A stretch of 64,000 nucleotides of DNA from Pseudomonadota bacterium (GCA_023418705.1 JAEZYZ010000062.1:1-64000); one strand, 5' to 3'. Counted from the first letter of the stretch, positions 8,370 through 18,179 are shown. Notes: generated from the sequence alone by a model not told the origin. Program-made: numbers and translations.

Positions 8370-11300
8370 ATGATCAACAACGAGGATGACTTCGATCCGT
8401 TCGCTGGTGGTGAGGTGAGCCGCACCGCGCCGCTGACCCCCGAACAAGAAGAGATCTGGCTCAGCATTCAATTCGGCGGTCTCGAGGCCAACCTGGCATA
8501 CAACGAGGCGCTGGCGATCACGTTGAGGGGCGGCCTCGATCGTCCGGCCCTGCGTCGCGCGCTCGATGGTTTGATCCAGCGGCACGAGGCGCTGCGCGCC
8601 ACCCTGAGCGGCGATGGGGCGAGCCTGTGCATCCTGTCGTCGACGGCGATGCCGCTCGAAGAGCAGAACCTGGAGGAGCTCCCGCCGGAGGCCCGACAAA
8701 CCGCCGTCGACCGCGCGCGCCGTGAGGCCGTGATGGCGCCGTTCGATCTGGTGAAGGGGCCGCTCGTCCGTGCGCAGCTGCTCCGGCTGAGCGATCGGGA
8801 GCACGTGCTGGTGCTCACCGCGCATCACATCATCTGCGACGGTTGGTCCGGCGCCGTGCTCGCCGAGGAGCTCGGCAAGCTGTACTCCTCGGAGGCGAGC
8901 GGCAAGCCGTCTGGTCTCGGTCCCGCGCCGCAGCTCTGCGACTATGCCGGCGCCATGCGGCAGGAGGCCTCGAGCCCCGAGGCGCGCACGGCCCTCTCGT
9001 ATTGGTTGGCCAAGTACCGCGATCGACCCGCGCCGCTCGAGCTGCCCATCGACTTCGCGCGCCCGGCGGAGCGGCGCTTCGACGCCGATCGGGTGGACTA
9101 TGCGTTGCCGCAGGATTTGGTGCGCCGCCTCAAGAGCACCGGCGCACATCACGGCGCGAGCTTCGTCGCGACGCTCGTGGCCGCGTTCCAGGTCTTTTTG
9201 CATCGACTGTCCGGGCAGCGCACGGTGGCGATGGCGATGCCTGCCGCCGGGCAGTCGATCACCGGCCAGCACGAGCTCGTCGGCCACTGCGTGCGGACGT
9301 TGCCCCTGCGCGCGGAGCTCGATCCGGAGCAGGCGTTCGGGGAGCACCTGAAGCGCGCGCGCGGCGCTTTGTTGGACGACTTGGAGCACTCGCAGCTGAC
9401 CTTCGGCAGCTTGATCAAGCACCTGGCGTTGCCGCGCGATCCGAGCCGGTTGCCGCTCGTTTCGGTGATGATGAACGTCGACCCTGACGTGTCCTTGCCG
9501 GTGTTCGACGGGCTCGAGGTCAAGGTCGAGACGGTGCCGCGCGCGTACGATAACTTCGAGCTGTTCTTGAATGCCACGGTGGCGGGCGACGACGTGGTGC
9601 TGGAGACGACCTACAGCACGCAGCTCTTCGAGAGGAGCACCATCGAACGCCGGCTCGAGGAGTTTCGCACGCTGCTCGAGAGCATCGTTCGCGATCCGAC
9701 GACGCCGCTCGGGGATCTCGAGCTGATGCCTGCTCGTGAGAAGCAGTGGATCTTGCACGAGTTGAACCAGACGGAGGCGGCCGTGCCGCCCGGCACGATC
9801 TGCGCGGCGGTGCTCGCCGCCTGCCGAAAGGAGCCCGAGCGGCCGGCGGTCACCTCGAAAGGCCGCACGTTGAGCTACGGGGAGCTGGGCCAGGCATCGG
9901 CGGCGCTGGCCTCGGAGCTCGGCGCAGCCGGGATTGGTCCGGGCCAGCGCGTGGGCGTGTGCCTCTCGCGCTCGGTCGACCTCTTGGTCGCGCTCCTCGG
10001 CATCCTGCGCGCCGGGGCGGCGTACGTGCCCCTCGATCCGGAGTACCCGGCGGAGCGCCTGGCGCTGGTGGCGGGGGACGCGGGCCTGAGCGCCTGCGTC
10101 ACCGAGCCGGGGCTGTCCGATCGCATCGCCGGTGACACGCGGCGGTTCTTCGTCACGGGCTCCGGGGCTGGCGATCCCAACCTCGACCGTTCGGAGATGG
10201 CGGAGCCGGCCTACGTCATCTACACGTCCGGTTCGACGGGCCGCCCCAAGGGCGTGGTGGTCGAGCATCGGAACGTCAGGAACTTCTTGGCTTCGATGGC
10301 CAAGGCGCCGGGCATCGAGCGCGACGCCGTCCTCTTGGCCGTCACGACGCCGTCGTTCGACATTTCGGTGCTGGAGTTGTTCCTCCCGCTCACGGTCGGG
10401 GCGCACGTCGTCATCGCGGCGGAGGAGGACATCACCGACGGCCGCCGGCTGGGAGAGCTGATCGCCACCTCCGGGGCCACCGTGATGCAGGCCACCCCCG
10501 CAGGTTGGCGCGTGCTGCTCGAGGCCGGCTGGGAAGGAAAGCCAGATCTCAAGGCGTTGACCGGCGGTGAGGCGTTGCCCGCGCCCCTGGCGGAGGAGCT
10601 GGTGCGCCGCACCGCGAGCGTCTGGAACTGCTATGGCCCGACGGAGACGACCGTCTGGTCCACGGTCGAGAAGGTCGAGGGCGGCGCGATCACCATCGGT
10701 CGGCCCATCGACAACACCCGTGTCTACGTGCTCGACGCCCGCCTGCAGCCGGTGGCGCCTGGTGCCACGGGGGAGCTTTACATCGGTGGTGCCGGCGTGA
10801 CACGCGGGTATTGGAACCGTCCCGAGCTGACCGAGGAGCGCTTCGTCGCCGATCCTTTCGTCAGCGGCGGCCGAATGTACAACACCGGGGACCTGGCCCG
10901 AATCCGCTTCGACGGCCGGCTCGAGTGGCTGGGGCGCAGCGATTTCCAGGTGAAGGTGCGCGGTCACCGGATCGAGCTCGGCGAAATCGAAGCGCGCCTG
11001 GGGGAGTGCGCGGGCGTGCGGGAGGCGGTCGTCATCGTGCGCGAGGATCGTCCCGGCGATCAGCGGATCGTGGCGTACGTTCGCCTCACGCCCACGGCGA
11101 AGCCAGCGGAGGAGCAGCTGCGGGACGAGCTGCGCAGGACGCTGCCGACCTACATGTTGCCGCAGCACATCGTCTTCGTCTCGGCGTTCCCGCTCACGCC
11201 GAACGGGAAGGTCGATCGCAAGGCGCTGCCGGCGCCCCAGGCGGGGGCTTCTGCGGGCCACCGCGAGCCGGAGACGGACGTCGCCCGGCAGCTCGCGAAG

Positions 11301-11558
11301 GAGATGGGACAGCTGCTCGGCGTCACGCGCGTCGGCCTGGACGACGACTTCTTCATGCTCGGCGGGCACTCCTTGTTGGCGCTGCGCCTGGCCGCGCGCG
11401 TGCGCGATCTGTGGAGCGTGGACATGCCGATGCGCGTGGTGTTCGGCGCACCCACCCTCGAGCGCCTGGCGGAGTTCGTGGAGGCGGGCTTGATGGTGCG
11501 CGGCGGCGGCCGCGCTGCCGCGCAAGCCGAGGCGGAGCAGGAGGAATTCGTCCTGTGA
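8370..11558 (+). CDS. Non-ribosomal peptide synthetase, C-A-PCP module
   Basis: A 1062-residue single module. The condensation domain (about 20-460) carries HHIICDG with His152-His153 and Asp157. The adenylation domain (about 480-960) has YTSGSTGRPKG at 618-628, YGPTETT and NGKVDRK. The carrier domain (about 970-1040) has its phosphopantetheine Ser1001 in GGHSLL. Hand reading of the ten specificity positions gives DILQLGCVWK, close to the published glycine code DILQLGLIWK, so glycine is the best guess. The ATG at 8370 is preferred because AGAGAAGAA lies just upstream; the frame opens at 8304. The last 20 residues form an acidic tail, matching a TubC-type docking domain on the next protein. 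It presumably receives the beta-amino intermediate from the hybrid at 19109-26593. Confidence 0.92.
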   Translation: MINNEDDFDPFAGGEVSRTAPLTPEQEEIWLSIQFGGLEANLAYNEALAITLRGGLDRPALRRALDGLIQRHEALRATLSGDGASLCILSSTAMPLEEQNLEELPPEARQTAVDRARREAVMAPFDLVKGPLVRAQLLRLSDREHVLVLTAHHIICDGWSGAVLAEELGKLYSSEASGKPSGLGPAPQLCDYAGAMRQEASSPEARTALSYWLAKYRDRPAPLELPIDFARPAERRFDADRVDYALPQDLVRRLKSTGAHHGASFVATLVAAFQVFLHRLSGQRTVAMAMPAAGQSITGQHELVGHCVRTLPLRAELDPEQAFGEHLKRARGALLDDLEHSQLTFGSLIKHLALPRDPSRLPLVSVMMNVDPDVSLPVFDGLEVKVETVPRAYDNFELFLNATVAGDDVVLETTYSTQLFERSTIERRLEEFRTLLESIVRDPTTPLGDLELMPAREKQWILHELNQTEAAVPPGTICAAVLAACRKEPERPAVTSKGRTLSYGELGQASAALASELGAAGIGPGQRVGVCLSRSVDLLVALLGILRAGAAYVPLDPEYPAERLALVAGDAGLSACVTEPGLSDRIAGDTRRFFVTGSGAGDPNLDRSEMAEPAYVIYTSGSTGRPKGVVVEHRNVRNFLASMAKAPGIERDAVLLAVTTPSFDISVLELFLPLTVGAHVVIAAEEDITDGRRLGELIATSGATVMQATPAGWRVLLEAGWEGKPDLKALTGGEALPAPLAEELVRRTASVWNCYGPTETTVWSTVEKVEGGAITIGRPIDNTRVYVLDARLQPVAPGATGELYIGGAGVTRGYWNRPELTEERFVADPFVSGGRMYNTGDLARIRFDGRLEWLGRSDFQVKVRGHRIELGEIEARLGECAGVREAVVIVREDRPGDQRIVAYVRLTPTAKPAEEQLRDELRRTLPTYMLPQHIVFVSAFPLTPNGKVDRKALPAPQAGASAGHREPETDVARQLAKEMGQLLGVTRVGLDDDFFMLGGHSLLALRLAARVRDLWSVDMPMRVVFGAPTLERLAEFVEAGLMVRGGGRAAAQAEAEQEEFVL
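11539..11544 (+). promoter_or_regulatory. Ribosome binding site fixing the GTG start of the second NRPS
   Basis: A perfect AGGAGG lies ten bases before GTG at 11555, within the last codons of the first NRPS. It supports starting the second NRPS there and not at the frame opening at 10811. Confidence 0.75.
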
Positions 11559-14500
11559 GTGTTCTGGAGCTGCTACGAACGCTGACCGAGCTCGGGGTCG
11601 AGCTCTCGGCGGAGGGGGATCGGCTGCGGATCAAGGCGCCCAAGGGCGCGCTTTCACCCGAGCTGCAGCGCAGCCTGCGCGATCAGAAGGAAGCCTTGCT
11701 CGAGGTGCTGACGAGCGTGCGGTCGGCGGACGCCGAAGCGCCGCTCGGGGCGATCGTCGCCCACGACCCGAGCGCGCCGGCGCCGCTCTCGGCGGCGCAG
11801 CACCGCCTCTGGTTTTTGGACCAGCTGCACCCTGGCACCGCCTTTTTGAACCTTCCGTTTACGGTGCGTCTCGCCGGGGAGCTCGACCTCGACGTGTTGC
11901 GCTGGGTCATCGCGGAGGTTGGCCGCCGTCATGACGCCCTCCGCTCTTCGATCCGCCTGGTGGGTGACGAGCCGATGCAGGTGGTATCTGAAAAAGATCT
12001 GGAGCTCGAGCTGGTCGATGTCTCCGGCTTGCCCGCCGAGGAGCGAGACGCGGCCGTCCTCTCGCGACGGGCAGCGGAGATGGCGCGCCCCTTCGATCTG
12101 GCGGTGCCGCCGCTCATCAGGTTCATCCTCTTCCGCAAGGCCCCCGACGATCACTGGTTCATGTTCGTCACCAACCACGTGGTGTTCGACGGCTGGTCCC
12201 ACGACATCTTGTTTCGAGAGGTGCGCCAGCTCTACGAGGCCAAGCTCCGGGGCGAGCCGTTGCCGCCAGGTCCACCGGTGCGCTTCGCGGATTTCGTGCG
12301 CTGGCACCGAGAGTGGCTCGAGGGGCCTCGCACGAGCGCGCAGCTGGAGTACTGGCAGCGCCGGCTCGAGGGAATGCCGGGCGTGCTGAACCTCCCCACG
12401 GACCGCCCGCGCCCCGCGGAGCTGTCGAATCGAGGCATCAACCACATCCATCGCCTGGACGCCGAGCTGGTGTCCGGCCTGCGCCGCTTGGGTTTGGCTC
12501 ACGGGGCGACGCTGAACATGGTGGCCATGGCCTCGGTGCAGCTGCTGTTGGCCAAGTACAGCGGCCAAACGGACTTCGGCGTCGGCGTGCCGGTCCACGG
12601 CCGCGTGCGGCCGGAGTGTGAAGAGCTGATCGGCATGTTCGTCAACACGCTGGTGCTGCGCTCGGAGGTGGGTGAGGCCACGACCTTCCGAGACCTGTTG
12701 TGCCGCGTGAAGGACCGCAGCATCGAGGCGCTCGCCAACCAGGATTTGCCGTTCGAGAAGCTCGTGCAGGTGCTGCAACCCGCGCGCGACCGCAGCCGGA
12801 CCCCGCTTTATCAAGCGATCTTCAGCTACCAGGAAGCGAGCAACCGCGAGTACCGCATGGCGGACCTGGAGCTCACCCAGGTGCCGTCGTTCTCCGGCTC
12901 CACGGGGACGGACGTGACGTTCTGGATCCGCGATCACGGAACCTGGGCGCTCGCCGTGGTCGAAGCGTCGGCGGACCTGTTCGATGAAGGCACGCTGGCG
13001 GTCTGGTTGCGAAGCTGGCTCAGCATCCTCCAGGCGGTCGTCGACCAGCCGGACCTGCCGCTCGATCGCGTGCCGGTCATCGCGGCGGAGGATCGGCACC
13101 AGCTGTTGAACGCGCTGAACGACACCTCCGTGCAGCGAGACCCCGAGCCGGCGCACGTCCTGTTCGAGCGCGTCGTCGATGAACATCGGCAGCGGGTGGC
13201 GGTGTGCTTCGAAGACCGTCAAATCACCTTCGGCGAGTTGGACGAGCGCTCGAACCGAATCGCGCGGGCGCTGACCGCCCGCGGTGTGGGACCGGACGCG
13301 TTGGTGGGCGTGTGTTTGCACCGCGGCGTGGACCTGGTCGCGGCCTTGCTCGGTGTGCTGAAGGCGGGGGGCGCCTATCTCCCGCTGGACCCCGCGTATC
13401 CGCGCGAGCGCATCGCCTATTATCTCGAGGACGCTGGGGCGCGCGTGCTAATTTCCACTTCGGATCTGGCCGGCAAGCTCGCGGTCGGCGCGCAGGTCCT
13501 GTCGTTGGACGAGCAGGCGGAGGAGTTGAGCGGCCAGTCGACGACGCGCCCCACCGTGTCGGTGGGTCCGGACCAGCTGGCGTACGTCATCTACACTTCG
13601 GGTTCGACCGGTAAACCCAAAGGGGTGATGGTCGCGCAGAAGAACCTGCATCACTTCTTCGTGGCGATGCGCGACGCCATCGATCTGGACTCGACCGGCG
13701 TTTGGCTCGCAGCGACCAGCACGTCGTTCGACATCAGCGTGCTCGAGATCATCGGTTGCCTGTGCCACGGTCGAACGGTGGTGGTGGCGGGGGACATGTT
13801 CTTGGGGCAGGTCGCCGATCCACGATTTGCTTTGGATCGACTCGCGAGCCGCTATCAAGTGACGCATTTCCAGTGCACGCCGTCGCAGGCGCGCCTCTTG
13901 CTGCTCCAGCCCGAAGGGCGAGCGCTCATGGGTGGGCTGCGTCAGCTGATCCTCGGGGGCGAAGCGCTGGGTCAGGACTTGGCGGATGAGCTCGCGGCGC
14001 TGGTGCCCGGCGAGGTGATCAACGGCTACGGCCCCACCGAGACGACGATCTACTCGACCATGGCGCGTGTCCGTCGAGGGGAGACGGTCACGATTGGTCG
14101 GCCCGTGGCGAACACCTGCGTCTTCATCGTCGACGCACAGGGCGAGCTCGTGCCGCGTGGCGCGGTCGGCGAGCTATGGATCGGCGGCAAGGGCGTGACC
14201 CGGGGATACCTGGGGCGCCAGGATCTCACCGCCGAACGGTTCTTGCCGAATCGCTTTCGGCCGGAGCTGGGCGCGCTGCTGTACCGAACCGGCGACATGG
14301 TGCGCTGGGACAACGCCGGCAACCTGCTCTACCTCGGGCGCAACGACCACCAGGTGAAGATCCGGGGGTACCGCATCGAGCTCGGGGAGATCGAGGCCGC
14401 CCTCCGCGCGGAGCCCGGCGTGAAGGACGCGGTCGTCGTGGCGCACGGCGACGGCGCCGATAAGCGATTGGTCGCCTACCTCCAGTCCGCAGCCGATTTG

Positions 14501-15817
14501 GGGGCGGAGGAGGCGTTGCGCGAGGCGCTGCGCGAAAAGTTGCCGGAGTTCATGGTTCCCGCCGTGTTCATCCGGCTCGAGACGTTCCCGCTGACGCCAA
14601 ACGGAAAGGTGGACCGCAAGGCGCTGCCAGCACCGGCCGATGTTGCGGTGAGCGCAGGCTACGTCGCCCCGAAAACCGAGACCGAGCGCAAGCTCTGCCG
14701 CATCTGGGCCGATGTGCTGCGGGTCCCTCAGGTCGGTCTGAACGACAACTTCTTCGATCTCGGCGGGCATTCACTGCTCGCGGTCAGGATCTTCAACGAC
14801 GTGCACCGCAGCTTCGGGGTTCGCTTGCCGTTGGCGGCCCTGTTCGAGGCGCCGACGGTCGGGCAGCTCTCCAAGCGGCTGGCCGCCGCCGGGGAAGGCG
14901 GGGTCGAGCCGAGCGAGCCGCGTTGGACGACGGTGGTGCCCATTCAACCGCGGGGCACGCTGCCCCCGTTCTTCTGCGTCGCGGGCGTCGGTGGCAACCC
15001 GATGAACCTGCTGCACGTCGCCCAGGCGATGGGCAAAGATCAGCCATTTTATGGACTTCAGCTGCGCGGCGTCGACGGGGCGCGCAAGCCGCACCGGAGC
15101 GTGCAGGCGATGGCGGCGGAGTTCCTTCAGGACATCCTCGAGGTGCAGCCGACCGGCCCCTACTACCTGGGCGGGTACTCGATGGGCGGGCTCGCGGCCT
15201 ACGAGGTCGCTCGCATGCTGCGGGCTCGGGGCGAGAAGGTGGGGTTGGTGGTGTTGTTCGACACGTTCAATCCCACGCTGCCGACGTGGACGCCAGCGGA
15301 GCGGGTGTCGGCGCATTTCGAGCGGCTGAGGGCCGAGGGGCTGACGTACCTGCGCGCTCGCGTGGTCGCGGGGGCGTCGCGCCGGATCGCCCGGGCGCGC
15401 CGGCAGCTGCGCGCTCGCCTCGGTGCGGACCGCAACTTCGAATACCGTCACGAGGAGGTCGAGGCGGCGACGATCGAGGCGGAAATGAAGTACGTGCCCG
15501 GCACCTATGCCGGCGACGTCTTGCTGATCCAGGCCCAGCTGCGCTTGAGCGCTGGCGACGGCATCGGCTACCGCACGCACGAGAGCAACGGCTGGCGTGA
15601 CTTCATCACCGGGCGTCTCGACATCCAGCAAGTGGACTGCCAGCACCTGGACATCGTCAAGGAAGAGTCCGCGCCCCGCACCGCCGAGATCATCGTGCGC
15701 GCGCTGGCCGCCGCCCGAGAGACCGCCAATGCGGCCGGGCCCGAAGCCTCGGAGCCGCCGTCCGCTTCGAGCGCTGCTCCCAACGAGCTGGCGTCGCTGT
15801 CCTTCGGCGGCAATTGA
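11555..15817 (+). CDS. Terminal NRPS, TubC docking-C-A-PCP-TE
   Basis: A 1420-residue terminal module. Residues 1-55 match the TubC N-terminal docking domain (VLELLRTLTELGVEL). The C domain (about 70-520) has NHVVFDG with catalytic His208; the first His of the usual HHxxxDG is Asn207. The A domain (about 530-1030) has YTSGSTGKPKG and YGPTETT, and its hand-read code is DILQIGGIYK, only partly glycine-like. The carrier Ser1073 is in GGHSLL. The type I thioesterase (about 1130-1400) has Ser1209 in GYSMGG, Asp1236 and a late His. The GTG start overlaps the TGA of the first NRPS, so translation is coupled. The TE indicates release of the line A product by hydrolysis, cyclisation or transfer; which of these cannot be told. 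Confidence 0.92.
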   Translation: MSVLELLRTLTELGVELSAEGDRLRIKAPKGALSPELQRSLRDQKEALLEVLTSVRSADAEAPLGAIVAHDPSAPAPLSAAQHRLWFLDQLHPGTAFLNLPFTVRLAGELDLDVLRWVIAEVGRRHDALRSSIRLVGDEPMQVVSEKDLELELVDVSGLPAEERDAAVLSRRAAEMARPFDLAVPPLIRFILFRKAPDDHWFMFVTNHVVFDGWSHDILFREVRQLYEAKLRGEPLPPGPPVRFADFVRWHREWLEGPRTSAQLEYWQRRLEGMPGVLNLPTDRPRPAELSNRGINHIHRLDAELVSGLRRLGLAHGATLNMVAMASVQLLLAKYSGQTDFGVGVPVHGRVRPECEELIGMFVNTLVLRSEVGEATTFRDLLCRVKDRSIEALANQDLPFEKLVQVLQPARDRSRTPLYQAIFSYQEASNREYRMADLELTQVPSFSGSTGTDVTFWIRDHGTWALAVVEASADLFDEGTLAVWLRSWLSILQAVVDQPDLPLDRVPVIAAEDRHQLLNALNDTSVQRDPEPAHVLFERVVDEHRQRVAVCFEDRQITFGELDERSNRIARALTARGVGPDALVGVCLHRGVDLVAALLGVLKAGGAYLPLDPAYPRERIAYYLEDAGARVLISTSDLAGKLAVGAQVLSLDEQAEELSGQSTTRPTVSVGPDQLAYVIYTSGSTGKPKGVMVAQKNLHHFFVAMRDAIDLDSTGVWLAATSTSFDISVLEIIGCLCHGRTVVVAGDMFLGQVADPRFALDRLASRYQVTHFQCTPSQARLLLLQPEGRALMGGLRQLILGGEALGQDLADELAALVPGEVINGYGPTETTIYSTMARVRRGETVTIGRPVANTCVFIVDAQGELVPRGAVGELWIGGKGVTRGYLGRQDLTAERFLPNRFRPELGALLYRTGDMVRWDNAGNLLYLGRNDHQVKIRGYRIELGEIEAALRAEPGVKDAVVVAHGDGADKRLVAYLQSAADLGAEEALREALREKLPEFMVPAVFIRLETFPLTPNGKVDRKALPAPADVAVSAGYVAPKTETERKLCRIWADVLRVPQVGLNDNFFDLGGHSLLAVRIFNDVHRSFGVRLPLAALFEAPTVGQLSKRLAAAGEGGVEPSEPRWTTVVPIQPRGTLPPFFCVAGVGGNPMNLLHVAQAMGKDQPFYGLQLRGVDGARKPHRSVQAMAAEFLQDILEVQPTGPYYLGGYSMGGLAAYEVARMLRARGEKVGLVVLFDTFNPTLPTWTPAERVSAHFERLRAEGLTYLRARVVAGASRRIARARRQLRARLGADRNFEYRHEEVEAATIEAEMKYVPGTYAGDVLLIQAQLRLSAGDGIGYRTHESNGWRDFITGRLDIQQVDCQHLDIVKEESAPRTAEIIVRALAAARETANAAGPEASEPPSASSAAPNELASLSFGGN

Positions 15818-17151
15818 AGTCGTCCGAGCTGGCCGCCGTGTGGCGGCTTGGGTGGCCGCTGGCCGTCGCGAACTTCGGTCAGGTCTTGGTGGGCGCCGTC
15901 GATCTGGCCGTCGTCGGCCGCCTCGGCGCCACCGAGCTCGGCGCGGCGGGCTTGGGGCACACGGTCTACTTTTGCGCGAGCATCCTCGGCATGGGGGTGA
16001 TGTTGGGCTTCGATCCCTTGCTGAGCCAGGCCTATGGCGCGGACGAGCACGGGGTCGTTCGCCAGCTCTTGAAGCGCGCGCTGTGGCTCGCGGCGGGGAT
16101 CAGCGTGCCACTGATGGGCGCCGTCGTGGTCGCGGGCTGGGCCCTGGAACAGCTCGGGGTCGATCCGGTGACCGCGGAAGCGACCCGCGACTACTTGGGG
16201 CCGCGCCTGCTCGGCGTGGTGCCCTTCTTGCTGTTCGTGGGGCTCCGGAGCGCGCTCCAGGCGTGCGGACAAGCGCGACCCATGCTGGTCGGCGTCGTGG
16301 CGGCAAACCTGGTGAACCTGCCGCTCAGCATCGTGCTGGTCTTCGGGGGGCAGGTGATCGCGCCCGCGTTGGCCGTGGTCCCGCCCATGGGCGTCGCGGG
16401 CGCCGCGTGGGCCAGCACCGCGAGCCTTGGTGTGCAGCTCGCCGTGTTGGTCCTGGCCTGGCGTCGCTTCGAGCTGCCCATCGAGGCGACGGAGAGGCGA
16501 CGGGGGCTCACCGTGCGCGCGGTGCGCATCGGCGTTCCGGTGGCGTTGACGCTGCTCGGGGAGTTCGGGGCGTTCGTGGTGGTGAACGTCCTTATCGGGC
16601 GGATTGGACCCGTGCCCCTGGCGGCTCATCAGGTCGCCATGACCCTGGCCAGCGCGACCTACGTGGTGCCGCTCGGCATCGGTGCTGCCGCGAGCGTGCG
16701 GGTCGGACACGCCATTGGACGACAAGAGCCGGCCGGCGCTCGCGCTGCGGCTCGGGCGAGCCTGCTGCTCGGCGTGGGGTTCATGGCGATCACCGCGCTG
16801 ACGTTCTACCTGGCCCCGGGCACGCTGTCGTTGCTCATCACCGACGATGCCGCGGTCATCGCGACAGCGTCGACGCTCGTCGCGATCGCGGCCGTGTTTC
16901 AGCTCTCCGACGGCGTGCAGGCGGTGCTGTCCGGTGCGCTGCGTGGCGCCGGGGACACGCGCTGGCCGTTGGCCGCGAACCTGGTCGGCCACTATGCGCT
17001 CGGGCTGCCGCTGGGCGCCGTGCTCGCGTTCGAGCTCGGCCTCGGATCGGCCGGGCTCTGGTGGGGGTTGAGCGCCGGGCTGACGGCGGTCGCCGCGGTG
17101 TTGGCGGGGCGCTGGCGGGTGCTCAGCGCCGGCGCGATGAGCAGGACATGA
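15814..17151 (+). CDS. MATE family efflux transporter
   Basis: A 445-residue multidrug and toxin extrusion (NorM/DinF-like) inner-membrane protein with about twelve hydrophobic segments and the usual two-fold repeat: VANFGQVLVGAVDLAVVGRL near the N-terminus and LGEFGAFVVVNVLIGRIG midway. It should export cationic or amphipathic small molecules by ion antiport, so it is the natural exporter for the line A product. It starts with TTG at 15814, overlapping the NRPS stop by four bases (TTGA). GTG at 15838 is an alternative start. It ends six bases before a 171-bp repeat element that separates it from convergent genes. Confidence 0.9.
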   Translation: MKSSELAAVWRLGWPLAVANFGQVLVGAVDLAVVGRLGATELGAAGLGHTVYFCASILGMGVMLGFDPLLSQAYGADEHGVVRQLLKRALWLAAGISVPLMGAVVVAGWALEQLGVDPVTAEATRDYLGPRLLGVVPFLLFVGLRSALQACGQARPMLVGVVAANLVNLPLSIVLVFGGQVIAPALAVVPPMGVAGAAWASTASLGVQLAVLVLAWRRFELPIEATERRRGLTVRAVRIGVPVALTLLGEFGAFVVVNVLIGRIGPVPLAAHQVAMTLASATYVVPLGIGAAASVRVGHAIGRQEPAGARAAARASLLLGVGFMAITALTFYLAPGTLSLLITDDAAVIATASTLVAIAAVFQLSDGVQAVLSGALRGAGDTRWPLAANLVGHYALGLPLGAVLAFELGLGSAGLWWGLSAGLTAVAAVLAGRWRVLSAGAMSRT

Positions 17152-17156
17152 CCAGG

Positions 17157-17327
17157 CTAGAGCGACAAACGGTTTGCAGAGCAAAGCGCTTGTCGCAGAA
17201 AATGAGACCCTCCAGAGCACCGCGCCGTGAGCAGACGAGAGGGTTTCCCGAAGCATCGGGGCCCTCACCCGGATGGGGGCCCCGATGCTTCGGAATCTCC
17301 GCTCTGGCAAACGGATCGGTGCTCTAG
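17157..17327 (+). repeat. 171-bp CTAG-bounded palindromic repeat element, copy 1
   Basis: The element begins and ends with CTAG (terminal inverted repeat CTAGAGC/GCTCTAG) and is about 90% identical by eye to the reverse complement of 54032-54202. It contains a GACAAACGG-type hairpin on the left, an internal inverted repeat around AGAGCACCG/CGGTGCTCT, and a perfect 17-bp-arm hairpin at 17248-17293. It lies between convergent genes. It has no transposase, so it could be a MITE-like non-autonomous element or a REP-type sequence. Confidence 0.85.
17248..17293. terminator. Perfect 17-bp-arm hairpin between convergent genes
   Basis: Arms CCGAAGCATCGGGGCCC (17248-17264) and GGGCCCCGATGCTTCGG (17277-17293) are exact reverse complements around a 12-base loop. 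Placed between the MATE gene and the convergent methyltransferase gene, it could end transcription from both sides, although no T tract follows. It is part of the 171-bp element. Confidence 0.5.
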
Positions 17328-17357
17328 CGGTCGCGCGAGCGCGCGATCGGCCACGCG

Positions 17358-18146
17358 TCACGGGCGGCGCAGGTAGAACCCGGTGTAGTGGTCCAGCGAG
17401 TGCTGCGGGTAAAACGGGATCGGGCACGCCTTGCCGAGGTTCTGCCAGCGGTCGACGACCTCATACCCCAGCCGCTGCATGTCTTCGGTGAAGCGCGCGA
17501 CGTTCTGGATTTTATAGGGGCAGAACGCGGTGCCGATGTTGTTGACCGTGAAGTACTCGGGAAGGTCCGACATCGGCGTCGAGTTGACGACGACATGGCG
17601 CGGCAGCCCGTCGAGCTCCGCCAGCATCTCCGCCAGCGACGCCTCGAGGTACTGCAACGAGCCCGAACAGAACAAGATGTCGTGCGCTCCAGCATCGCGG
17701 AGACTCGAGACGAACTTTATCGGAGCTCCCTCGCGCGCCGCGAGCTCGGCGCCGGCGGCGGCGACCGCCGGCACGTCGCACACGGTCCACGAGTAGTTCT
17801 CGGGGATCGAAAGATACTTGCTGAAGGCGTAGTACTTGACCCCGACGTGCCCCCCGAAGTCGACGATGGAGGTGGTCGCCTGCAGCAAGCGATCCAGCCA
17901 GAAGAGCACCGGGTAGTCCGTAGGCCGGAGCTCCCCCAACTCGTCTTGATACATCGACGCGGGCTCCGGCTGGTCGTAGCCGCTGCGGCGATGGACGGGG
18001 ATGGACGCGGCTGCGTCGGCGAACGAGGCGTAGACCCCGCGGAACAGATGACACTCGGTGGCAGACTGGAAGTAACGGCGATACCGCTCCTCGAGCAGGT
18101 TCTTGACCACCGGGAGTTGGCGCAATTTCTCGATGCGGTTCGACAT
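17358..18146 (-). CDS. Putative methyltransferase, TIGR04325/LIC12133-like family
   Basis: A 262-residue protein with a Rossmann-type SAM-binding start SIVDFGGHVGVKYYAF at about 93-108 and later strands WTVCDVP and HDILFCSGSLQY. Overall wording and length match the TIGR04325 family of putative methyltransferases, which is common in polysaccharide and O-antigen loci. It probably O- or N-methylates a sugar or the peptide product of this locus; the acceptor is unknown. It is the last gene of the minus-strand unit SDR, NRPS-PKS hybrid, hydrolase, methyltransferase, and begins 33 bp after the hydrolase stop. Confidence 0.75.
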   Translation of the reverse strand: MSNRIEKLRQLPVVKNLLEERYRRYFQSATECHLFRGVYASFADAAASIPVHRRSGYDQPEPASMYQDELGELRPTDYPVLFWLDRLLQATTSIVDFGGHVGVKYYAFSKYLSIPENYSWTVCDVPAVAAAGAELAAREGAPIKFVSSLRDAGAHDILFCSGSLQYLEASLAEMLAELDGLPRHVVVNSTPMSDLPEYFTVNNIGTAFCPYKIQNVARFTEDMQRLGYEVVDRWQNLGKACPIPFYPQHSLDHYTGFYLRRP

Positions 18147-18179
18147 GGTCGGATACGTTCGGTCGGGGCGATGGCGGCG

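Noticed and set aside
8265..11525. 1086-codon minus-strand open frame opposite the first NRPS
   Set aside because: An Arg/His/Gln-rich shadow frame caused by GC bias; the plus strand encodes unmistakable C, A and PCP motifs.
10811..11554. Upstream extension of the second NRPS frame
   Set aside because: It overlaps the first NRPS out of frame and has no domain character; GTG at 11555 has an AGGAGG site and begins a TubC docking domain.
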